Below, piece after piece: positions 32,040 to 38,839 of a stretch of 64,000 bases of DNA. Position 1 is the stretch's first letter, and each line of letters starts with the position of its first letter. The notes under the pieces were generated by a model. That model was not told the origin of the DNA. It worked only from the letters and a program-made list of their open reading frames with translations, and did not search any database. The position numbers and the translations under genes were made by a program. Origin of the DNA: Myxococcales bacterium (lineage in GTDB: Bacteria > Myxococcota_A > Polyangia > Polyangiales > Polyangiaceae); contig JANXLV010000029.1 of assembly GCA_025355005.1 (NCBI GenBank), forward strand, positions 1 through 64,000. Reading direction: 5' to 3'.

Positions 32040-33134
32040 ATGAGCTCGCTTGCCCAGCGCCTCGAGCGCGAATTCGAAGAGATCACCCAAGAGTACCAGA
32101 CCCACTACGCGGGCCAGTCCCGGCTCGACCGCGATATCGGTCGGCTGGACAAGCTGATCGCGCGTACGGGGGAGGTCGTGAAGTCCGTTCAAGGCCTTCC
32201 CGACGCGGTGCGCTCCAGCGACCTCAACACCCTCCTCACCAGCGCGACCTCGACCCTCGGGCTCTACCAGGCGGAGCGCCGCGAGATCGAGAAGGCCCAG
32301 TCCGCCGGCCCCACGTACTCGGAGTTCGGTGAGCTCGCGTCGAAGGCGAACTTCATCTTCGCGCGGTACCGCCGCCATTTCGCGGGGCAGTCACGCGGCA
32401 CGCGGGACCTGGGCCAGCTGTCGGAGATGATCACGGACCTCGACAAGATCCACGTCGAGATGAAGCGCGTGGCCAAGGCGGAGAAGAACCCCACGTTCGA
32501 TACCGACGTCGAGCTCGTGATGACCAACAAGAAGATGTACGAGAAGGAGCGCTCGGAGATCGAGAAGGCCTTCACGGAAGGCACGGACGAGGACCGCGCG
32601 AACCGGCTCGGCGCGCAGGCGAACGGACAGTTTGCCGTCTACCGCGTGCATTTCGCCGGTGCTTCGCGCGTGTCGCGCCGCCCGGTGCTCCTCTCGCGCA
32701 CGATCGACACCCTGAAGCGCATCCTCGCGGACATGAACGCGCTCTCCAAGAAGGGCTTCGCGGCGGACTTCCACCCGAAGAACATCGAGGTCGTGAAGGG
32801 CCAGCTCGCGATGTACGAGGCGGAGATCGAGGAGATCCGGAAGGCGAAGAAGACCACCGCCATGGATGACCTCATGGGCGCGCTCGGCGAGACCGCGAAC
32901 AACTTGTTCCAGGAGTATCGCGACAGCTTCGCGGGGAAGAACCGCGCACAGGTCGAGCGCGAGAAGCTCGGCAGCATCTGCGACCGTCTCGCGGAGGTCC
33001 TCCGTCAGATGGACGACCTGGCGGCGGCGCGGGACAGCGACATGAACGAGGGCAATCGCAACATCGTCCTCGACCAGCTCAGCAACTTCGAGACCGAGTA
33101 CGAAGCCGTGCTGACGGCGCAGAAAAATTCCTAG
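32040..33134 (+). CDS. Protein built of four internal helical repeats
   Basis: A 364-residue, charged, helical cytoplasmic protein that I do not recognise. It consists of four diverged repeats of about 80-90 residues (approximately 14-90, 101-185, 197-273 and 288-363). Each opens with a motif like YxxHFAGQSRxxRD (HYAGQSRLDRD, HFAGQSRGTRD, HFAGASRVSRR, SFAGKNRAQVE), continues with LxxxIxxLxxIxxxM, and closes with LxxYExExxEIxKA. The pattern suggests paired helices or coiled coils. There is no signal peptide or catalytic motif. No ribosome-binding site precedes the ATG; a seven-base-pair hairpin (32012-32034) ends five bases before it. The gene ends two bases from the convergent DUF2063 gene. 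Confidence 0.8.
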   Translation: MSSLAQRLEREFEEITQEYQTHYAGQSRLDRDIGRLDKLIARTGEVVKSVQGLPDAVRSSDLNTLLTSATSTLGLYQAERREIEKAQSAGPTYSEFGELASKANFIFARYRRHFAGQSRGTRDLGQLSEMITDLDKIHVEMKRVAKAEKNPTFDTDVELVMTNKKMYEKERSEIEKAFTEGTDEDRANRLGAQANGQFAVYRVHFAGASRVSRRPVLLSRTIDTLKRILADMNALSKKGFAADFHPKNIEVVKGQLAMYEAEIEEIRKAKKTTAMDDLMGALGETANNLFQEYRDSFAGKNRAQVEREKLGSICDRLAEVLRQMDDLAAARDSDMNEGNRNIVLDQLSNFETEYEAVLTAQKNS

Positions 33135-33136
33135 AG

Positions 33137-33889
33137 CTACTGCGCGGCGGGCGTTCGCGCGCCCAGGATGATTCCAGCTCCGCTCAGATCGGCGAGGAGC
33201 CGCGCTGAGTCGTTCAGCACGGACTGCGAGAGGGCAAGACCGAGCGTCTTGCAGGCGTTCGGGATGGCGTGGGCCAGCGCCGACCCTTGCTGGAGCTCGC
33301 GGAAGATCGCGGCGGCCAGCGGGGTCAGCACGAAGAGCTTTGGCTCCTCCTTCTCGTCTCGATAGCCGAGCAGGATCGTCTCCGCGGGTTCGGGGATGGG
33401 AGCGTCGTCTTCCCATGCATGTATAGCGCATGCAAATGTCTCGACCAGCGCTGGGGACTCGAGCACCAGCGAGAGGTGCGGCGCCACGTCCACGAGGTGC
33501 TCTGGCCGCGGCGTGCGCTCCGCGATGCGCACGCGGAACCAATAGAGCTCCCACGCGGCGAGCGTCACGGTCTGGCGCGGCAGGCGGACATCGCTGGCGA
33601 GGCGGTCCTTACCCCACGCGAAGATCTCGTACGGGATCTCCCGCATGTAGTGTGACCGCATCCCCGGGCCGCGCAGGAAGTCGTCGACGAGCGCCTCCAC
33701 GGAGCCCTTTGCGTGCTGGTCCATCAGCGCCGTGGCGCGCGGGATCAGCTGCCGCAACACGCCGCGCACGTTGTTCTGCACGAGCTCTCGGTAGAGCCAC
33801 GCGCGAGGCGTGCCGGGATCGTGAAGGCCCACGCACGCGTCGTGAAGGGCGCGGGCAGCGTCGAGCTCACGCGTCGCGATCGCGCTCAC
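33137..33889 (-). CDS. DUF2063-type (BufC/HvfC-like) partner of the MNIO enzyme
   Basis: A 250-residue protein of the kind that accompanies DUF692 enzymes. The N-terminal part (about 20-105) follows the DUF2063 pattern: LYRELVQNNVRGVLRQLIPRA, then FLRGPGMRSHYMREIPYEIFAW. In characterised systems (MbnC, BufC, HvfC) this partner binds the precursor peptide and the enzyme. Residues about 185-245 form a second helical region. Its ATG overlaps the stop of the DUF692 gene (ATGA), a strong sign of joint function. It is the last gene of the minus-strand unit and lies tail to tail with the repeat protein. Confidence 0.82.
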   Translation of the reverse strand: MSAIATRELDAARALHDACVGLHDPGTPRAWLYRELVQNNVRGVLRQLIPRATALMDQHAKGSVEALVDDFLRGPGMRSHYMREIPYEIFAWGKDRLASDVRLPRQTVTLAAWELYWFRVRIAERTPRPEHLVDVAPHLSLVLESPALVETFACAIHAWEDDAPIPEPAETILLGYRDEKEEPKLFVLTPLAAAIFRELQQGSALAHAIPNACKTLGLALSQSVLNDSARLLADLSGAGIILGARTPAAQ

Positions 33890-34779
33890 GGCGTGACTCC
33901 CGTGCTGTTTGGGCCCGACGGTTTTCCCACCTGCGGCGCCTCGGTCTCCGCGATCGCTGCGTCGTAGACGGCGTGGATGCGACCGACCTCCTTCATGAGC
34001 CCCGCGAGGTCCGGGATGTTCTGATCCCGCTCGAGCAGCACCGGCACGGGTCCCGTGCGCTTGAGCACGCGCCCGAGCAACGCGAGCACTGGATCGGTCA
34101 CGTCCTCGCCGTGCGTGTCCACGATGAGGCGCTGCCCTGCCCTGTCGCGATCATCGAACCACGCATGCCCCGCCACGTGCATCTGCGCCACGCGTTCGAG
34201 CGGCGCCTTCGCCATCCACTCGTCCACGTCGAACCCGAAATTGACCGAGTTCACGTACGCGTTGTTCACGTCCAGCATGAGCCCGCAGTCGGCGCGCTCG
34301 CACAGCTCGGACAGGAACTCCGCCTCGCCCATCTCAGGCTCCCCCGGGTGCATGTAATAGCTGATGTTCTCCACCAGCATCCGCACGCCCAGCCTGTCCT
34401 GCGCTTCCTTGATGCGGTCCGCGATGCGAGCGACGTTCGAGATCGTGAACGCCACGGGAAGCAGATCATGAAGCAGCTTGCCGTCGAGCGAGCTCCAGCA
34501 CACGTGGTCGGAGTGCCACGGCGTCCCCACCTCGCGCGCGAACGCCCCGAGGCTTTGCATGTACTCTGCACCGAATGGATCGAAGCCGCCGACCGACATC
34601 GTGAGCCCGTGCGTGATGATCGGATAACGCTGGCGCAGGTCGGCCAGGCGCTCGCGATGAAAGCCACCACGCCCGATGTAGTTCTCCGGAGAGACCTCGA
34701 GGAACGCCAGTGCAGGCATCTCCTCGAGGAGCTCGTCCAAGAACTCCCACCGCAGACCGAGGCCGACTCCAGCAATCAT
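33886..34779 (-). CDS. DUF692 multinuclear non-heme iron oxidase (MNIO)
   Basis: A 297-residue TIM-barrel enzyme of the DUF692/MNIO family, which modifies Cys residues of ribosomal peptides (oxazolone/thioamide in methanobactin, thiooxazole in bufferins). Family marks are GVGLGLR (4-10), EVSPENY (28-34), HGLTMSVGG with H57, HSDHVCW with H89, D91 and H92, VENISYY with E137, LDVNNAYVNSVNFG with D170 and N172, HVAGH with H201 and H205, DTHGEDV with D221 and H223, and E250. All candidate iron ligands are present. The ATG at 34779 gives the usual family start; an earlier ATG at 34806 adds nine basic residues. It lies 61 bases after the Cys-containing lipoprotein gene and overlaps its DUF2063 partner. 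Confidence 0.93.
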   Translation of the reverse strand: MIAGVGLGLRWEFLDELLEEMPALAFLEVSPENYIGRGGFHRERLADLRQRYPIITHGLTMSVGGFDPFGAEYMQSLGAFAREVGTPWHSDHVCWSSLDGKLLHDLLPVAFTISNVARIADRIKEAQDRLGVRMLVENISYYMHPGEPEMGEAEFLSELCERADCGLMLDVNNAYVNSVNFGFDVDEWMAKAPLERVAQMHVAGHAWFDDRDRAGQRLIVDTHGEDVTDPVLALLGRVLKRTGPVPVLLERDQNIPDLAGLMKEVGRIHAVYDAAIAETEAPQVGKPSGPNSTGVTP

Positions 34780-34840
34780 GCGATCTCGCGATCTCCTTGC
34801 TTGCATCGACGGAGGATCGGTCGGGGGGAGCGAAAGAGCG

Positions 34841-35293
34841 TTACTTGCTGGCGCTGCAGGTGCCGGCGCCGCAGCTCATCTGACCGCCAGCCTTGGCGGG
34901 CGGCTTCTTCGCGGGGTTCGCGGGCGCAGCGCTCGCGGGGGTGGCAGGCGCCTTTGCTGTGGTTGCCGGCGTCGCAACCGCTGGAGTGGCGGGCGTCGCG
35001 GGGGTCACGGCCGTGGGGATCGCACCGCCAGCGCCACCGGAGGCAGCGCCGGTCGTGGGCGTGGTCGGGGCGGATTCGGTGTGCGCGCCGGCGCCGCAGT
35101 GGCCGTCGCCCTTCGCGCCGCAGCTCATCTGCGCACCGGGAGCGGGCGTGGCGGGCGTGGCCGGAGCTGCTGCGGGGGCAGCGGTGACGGGCGCCTCGGC
35201 CGGCTTTGCGTCCCCGCCACAGGCGACGAGCGCGGTGCCACCGAGGATGGCGAGGGCAGAGGCGAAGGCTTCGATCGAGAGGTTCGGACGCAT
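34841..35293 (-). CDS. Small Cys-motif lipoprotein, candidate MNIO substrate
   Basis: A 150-residue low-complexity lipoprotein just upstream of the DUF692 gene. The signal peptide ends in lipobox LVAC (C25). The mature chain is Ala/Pro/Thr/Gly-rich and holds two copies of the motif QMSCGA: QMSCGAKGDGHCGAG (C58, C66) and, at the very end, QMSCGAGTCSASK (C141, C146). No other Cys occurs in the mature chain. Position, size, Cys pattern and secretion signal match precursor peptides of MNIO systems such as BufA and HvfA, though those have ordinary signal peptides and different Cys motifs. AAGGAGT lies nine bases before the ATG at 35293. Modification of the Cys residues is an inference. Confidence 0.85.
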   Translation of the reverse strand: MRPNLSIEAFASALAILGGTALVACGGDAKPAEAPVTAAPAAAPATPATPAPGAQMSCGAKGDGHCGAGAHTESAPTTPTTGAASGGAGGAIPTAVTPATPATPAVATPATTAKAPATPASAAPANPAKKPPAKAGGQMSCGAGTCSASK

Positions 35294-35328
35294 GCTGAAA
35301 ACTCCTTGTAGATTACACACAGTGTCGG

Positions 35329-35357
35329 TGACGCTTACGCTTACTTGTAAACGGGTT
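35329..35357 (-). promoter_or_regulatory. Possible ECF-type promoter of the MNIO unit
   Basis: On the minus strand the sequence AAC (35357-35355), 15 bases, then CGT (35339-35337) fits the AAC...CGT layout of ECF sigma-factor promoters. The expected transcription start falls about 36-40 bases before the lipoprotein ATG. A TAAGCG direct repeat overlaps the CGT element. The spacing is plausible, but such a short pattern occurs by chance, so confidence is low. Confidence 0.25.
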
Positions 35358-35389
35358 GCTCGTGAGGAACGCTCGCCGCGCGCTGGATC

Positions 35390-36190
35390 TTACATAGCAG
35401 GCGCTGCGACGAATTCGAAGTTGACCGAAGCCGTGTCGGCGACCTTGGTGCCGAGGAGCTGGAAGGCCTCCTTGGTGATCGCTCCGAAGTTGTCGCGGGG
35501 CTTGATCTCGTGCTCGTCCAGGGTGACGACGAAGGGAGTCCTGCTCTTGATGACGACGGACTCCGGCTTGTCGGCGGGCTTGGCGGTGGCCAAGTAGACG
35601 AATGTGATCTCCACGTCCACGGCTTTGTCCTTCTTGCGGCCGTGGACCAGGAGCTCCCCCTTCACCGTCGCTGTCAGCTTCTTCTCCATCTTGCCGTCCT
35701 TGCCCGGGGCGAGCGGCCCCTTCGTGAGGTCGACGATGCTGGCGTTGTCCACGCCGCGGATCGCGAACACGGCGTAGCGGTTCGCCGCGACGAGCTCCGG
35801 CTTCAGCTTCGGCGAGGCCTCGAGCCACGTCTTGGCGTCCTCCGTCTGCACCGTGTTCTTCTTCGCGTCGTCGAAGGTCTTGAGATCGAGCGACTGCAGG
35901 TCCACTTTGATCTCGCCGCGCGTCGCCGGAATGTTCATGAGATCGAGGTCGATGTTGCCCTGCGACCCCGACGTCGTGGCCTTGATGTGCTGTGCCGGGC
36001 CAGGCATGTCGATATCGGTGTGGCCCTTCGGGTCGACCGTGAGCTTCACCGCCATGCTCGCCGGTAGAGCCGCGCTGGACGCGAGCGCACTGGCGCTGGC
36101 CCCGAGGCCGCCCCCTGAAGAGCTTTTGTCGCACGCGAGCAGGAGCACCAGCGCCGCCACACTCGTTGCCATCCCCAGGTACCGGGCCAT
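35390..36190 (-). CDS. YceI-like lipoprotein
   Basis: Predicted lipoprotein of 266 residues, with lipobox in LVLLLAC and a Ser/Gly/Ala-rich linker. Residues about 50-262 resemble the YceI lipocalin-like barrel: repeated amphipathic strands with IKATTSGSQGNIDLDL, GEIKVDLQSLDLKTFDD, TVKGELLVHGRKKDKAVDVEITFVY and RDNFGAITKEAFQLLGTKV. YceI proteins bind isoprenoid or other lipids in the periplasm. The ATG at 36190 is chosen because GGAGG precedes it and it begins the signal peptide. It is on the same strand as, and 96 bases upstream of, the candidate precursor gene; whether it belongs to the MNIO unit is uncertain. Confidence 0.78.
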   Translation of the reverse strand: MARYLGMATSVAALVLLLACDKSSSGGGLGASASALASSAALPASMAVKLTVDPKGHTDIDMPGPAQHIKATTSGSQGNIDLDLMNIPATRGEIKVDLQSLDLKTFDDAKKNTVQTEDAKTWLEASPKLKPELVAANRYAVFAIRGVDNASIVDLTKGPLAPGKDGKMEKKLTATVKGELLVHGRKKDKAVDVEITFVYLATAKPADKPESVVIKSRTPFVVTLDEHEIKPRDNFGAITKEAFQLLGTKVADTASVNFEFVAAPAM

Positions 36191-36346
36191 CGTGAGAGCC
36201 TCCATTGCGAGCGAATCAGCGAAATTGCCGAGCAGCCCAACGTCGACAGCTGGGTAGTCTACGCGCACCGTGGGGGCCGGTTTCTGCCTTTTTTCACAAA
36301 GCGCAGCCTCCTACCTCCGCCGCGTTTCGCGGTAACATCGAGAGCC

Positions 36347-37210
36347 GTGCTGTCGCTTCAGGAAGCCCTACGCCGGAGTCGCCCGTGCAGTTGCCTCTGC
36401 CACCACACGCTCACCACGGAGCTGCGGGCCACCGGCATTCGCGCGCTCTACGTGCTCGACGATGCCCTCCGCGGCTTCGGCTACAGACCCACGTACGAGC
36501 TCCACGGGGACATGCTCTTTCGCCAGCAGCAGAAGAAGAATGATCCGGAGAGCCGCGTGGTCGCGCCGCGCTTCGGTGAGTGCCTCTACCGCCGGCTCGT
36601 AGGCAGCATGCTCCACGAGACGCTGCACGCGTGTGTCGGCGACACGACGAAGGCGAACTACGGCATCCTCTGGGGACTGCCCTACGGCGTGCCGGAGGAC
36701 GTGCCGGAGGCGGAGGAAGCGGCGTACCTCGCGCCGTTCAATTTCTCCGAGGCGCGCGCATGGGTGGGCGTGTGGCTCGTGGGGCGCGACATGTTCGGCA
36801 TCGACTGGGACGTCCGCACCGCGCGCGACATCGGCACCTATTGCTTCACCGGGGGCAACGCGCTGAACAAGGCGATGCCCGGCTTCCGTGCGGTCGCCCA
36901 CATCGATCGCAACCATCACGCGGAGCGCTACTACGCGCGCGGTCGCAAGCTCGAGGACGAAGCGCGCGCGTGGTTTCACGCAAGCGGCCTCGCGGAGGCC
37001 ACGGAGAAGATCCGCAGTGCCGCGCAGAAGGGCGAGCGCTCTCGCAGCGAAAAATACGGAGATCCGGAGATGTGGGCGCGCATGCCGCCGAAGAAGATCG
37101 AGCGCAACGAGCTCTGTGTCTGCGGCAGCAACGAGAAGTACAAGGCCTGTTGCGGCGCGGCAGGCGGTGGCCCCAACGCTGGCTACGCGGAGCCAGGCTT
37201 CGCGAGGTAG
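36347..37210 (+). CDS. SEC-C motif protein with an HExxH-like motif
   Basis: A 287-residue cytoplasmic protein. Residues 257-273 are a SEC-C zinc motif (LCVCGSNEKYKACCG), as at the end of SecA and many nucleic-acid or ribosome-associated proteins. Near the N-terminus CSCLC (14-18) may bind another metal. At 90-94 stands HETLH, the HExxH pattern of zinc metalloproteases, followed by ACVGD. A third zinc ligand is not obvious. The middle (about 115-200) has no known motif. The start is GTG at 36347. It is divergent from the YceI-like gene and tail to tail with the MocR gene. Function is unknown. Confidence 0.72.
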   Translation: MLSLQEALRRSRPCSCLCHHTLTTELRATGIRALYVLDDALRGFGYRPTYELHGDMLFRQQQKKNDPESRVVAPRFGECLYRRLVGSMLHETLHACVGDTTKANYGILWGLPYGVPEDVPEAEEAAYLAPFNFSEARAWVGVWLVGRDMFGIDWDVRTARDIGTYCFTGGNALNKAMPGFRAVAHIDRNHHAERYYARGRKLEDEARAWFHASGLAEATEKIRSAAQKGERSRSEKYGDPEMWARMPPKKIERNELCVCGSNEKYKACCGAAGGGPNAGYAEPGFAR

Positions 37211-37214
37211 GCCG

Positions 37215-37241
37215 AAGGCTGCACGAGAAGGCCAGCCTTCT
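37215..37241. terminator. Hairpin between convergent genes
   Basis: Two alternative hairpins can form in the 38-base gap: AAGGCTG (37215-37221) with CAGCCTT (37233-37239), or AGAAGGC with GCCTTCT around a two-base centre (37226-37241). They could act as a bidirectional terminator. No T run follows. Confidence 0.4.
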
Positions 37242-37248
37242 GGGCTGC

Positions 37249-38736
37249 TCAGCGCGCGCGCGTCGGGAGCGCGTCGACCATGCGCGAGACGGCCGTGCAG
37301 AGCTCGCGCTCGTCGAGCTGAGCGAACCCGAGGCGGAGCGCGCTGCGCGTCTTGTTGTCGAACGCGAAGCGCCGCGCGTCCTGTAGCGCGAGCCCGCGCG
37401 CCTCCGCGCGAAGGACCCACGCTGACACGTCCACGTCGTCCGCCACCTGGGCCCAGAGCGCGGTGCCGCCCGCGGGCAGCGAGAACGAGAGCACGGACGC
37501 GAGCTTCTTCGTGAGCTCTGCGCCGAACACGGAGCGACGTGCCTCGTACACGCGGCGGGCGCGGCGCACGTGACGCTCGAGGGCGCCGTCCTCCAGGAGC
37601 TCGGCGATCGCGGCCTCGAGCGGGTGATCGCCCTGGCGGTCCGCGGTCTTCCGGATGCTCGTGATCGCCTCGCAGAACCTGCGCGGCGCGACCAGGTAAC
37701 CGATGCGGAGTCCTGGCGCGAGCACCTTGGAGAGCGTTCCCACGTAGAGCACCACGCCCGCGTCATCCGCGCTGGCGAGCGGGAGCACGGGCCGGCCCTC
37801 GTAGTGGAACTCGTGGTCGTAGTCGTCCTCCACGATCGCGAACCGATGCGTGCGCGCCAGCGCCAGGAGCTCGAGCCTGCGGCCCGCGGAGAGCGCCACG
37901 GTCGTCGGATACTGATGATGTGGCGTCACATATACGGCGCGCACGGTGGTGGTAGCGAGGAGCTTCGCGAGGCCATCCACGCGCATGCCGTGCGCGTCCA
38001 CCGGGAGCGCCACGAGGCGCGCGCCTGCGAGGCGGAACGCGTCCCATGCGGGCCGATAGCCGAGCGACTCGACGACAACCACGTCGCCGGGACGCAGCAG
38101 CGTGCGTGAGACCAGGTCGAGCGCCATCTGGCTTCCGCGCGTGACCACGATGTTCTCGGCAGGCGCGGCCACTCCGCGCGACGCAGAGAGCATGCGCGAG
38201 AGCTCACGGCGCAGCGCCGGATGCCCCTCCGCGGCCTGATAGCCCAGCACGTCGGGCGAACGGAGCGCACGCCTGATCGCGCGCGCGAGCTCTGCGTGCG
38301 GCGCAAGTCGAACGTCGGGAACACCGCCCGAGAGCGACAGCGTCCCGCGCTTCGGCGCCTGCGCGAGAGGCTCGATCGGGGGCGCGGTCAGATCGAACCC
38401 GACGGTGATCGCCGCGCGTGGTGCCCGTGCGGGGGCGCGCCACTTCGGCGTCGGGAGTGACTTCGCGACGAACGTCCCGCGCGCCGGCTCCGTCACGATC
38501 CATCCCTGCGCGGAGAGCTCGCGAAAACCAGCGAGCACCGTGTTGCGGTGGACGCCGAGCGACAGCGCGAGCTCACGCGTACCCGGCAGCGGATCGCCGG
38601 GACGCAGTCTTCCCCGCTCGATGTCCGCCATGACGGCGCGAGCAATGCGCAGGAACTCGGGCGCGCGGCCACCCTCCTTGCTCGACGCTCCGCCGCGAGG
38701 CTCGTCCACGGAGATCACCGGGATGTAGTGACGCAT
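37249..38736 (-). CDS. MocR/PdxR-type transcriptional regulator
   Basis: Regulator of 495 residues that joins a GntR winged helix (about 25-95: LPGTRELALSLGVHRNTVLAGFRELSAQGW is the DNA-reading part) to a class I aminotransferase-fold domain. The PLP lysine is K337 in TLSKVLAPGLRIGYL, and IVEDDYDHEFHYEGRPVLPL is typical of MocR proteins. Family members sense PLP or an amino compound and often control vitamin B6 or related genes. It is divergent from a PNPOx-like fusion gene, with the inverted repeat at 38772-38820 between them, which suggests that gene is its target. Confidence 0.92.
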   Translation of the reverse strand: MRHYIPVISVDEPRGGASSKEGGRAPEFLRIARAVMADIERGRLRPGDPLPGTRELALSLGVHRNTVLAGFRELSAQGWIVTEPARGTFVAKSLPTPKWRAPARAPRAAITVGFDLTAPPIEPLAQAPKRGTLSLSGGVPDVRLAPHAELARAIRRALRSPDVLGYQAAEGHPALRRELSRMLSASRGVAAPAENIVVTRGSQMALDLVSRTLLRPGDVVVVESLGYRPAWDAFRLAGARLVALPVDAHGMRVDGLAKLLATTTVRAVYVTPHHQYPTTVALSAGRRLELLALARTHRFAIVEDDYDHEFHYEGRPVLPLASADDAGVVLYVGTLSKVLAPGLRIGYLVAPRRFCEAITSIRKTADRQGDHPLEAAIAELLEDGALERHVRRARRVYEARRSVFGAELTKKLASVLSFSLPAGGTALWAQVADDVDVSAWVLRAEARGLALQDARRFAFDNKTRSALRLGFAQLDERELCTAVSRMVDALPTRAR

Positions 38737-38771
38737 GTCTCTCTTGTCGCATGGCGCGCGGGGTGCGCGCC

Positions 38772-38820
38772 AACTGGTCTATCCGATTTGTTGTTTCTGG
38801 AACTTTTCGGTAGACCAGTT
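38772..38820. promoter_or_regulatory. Inverted repeat AACTGGTCTA...TAGACCAGTT, likely MocR operator
   Basis: A perfect ten-base inverted repeat with arms at 38772-38781 and 38811-38820, 29 bases apart, in the divergent region between the MocR gene (start 38736) and the PNPOx-GNAT gene (start 38840). The centre is AT-rich. A possible -35/-10 pair for the rightward gene is TTGTTG (38788-38793), 17 bases, then TAGACC (38811-38816), so the right arm would overlap the -10 element. MocR regulators bind spaced repeats in such places. Confidence 0.6.
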
Positions 38821-38839
38821 TGCGGGCACGCTGGGGGGC

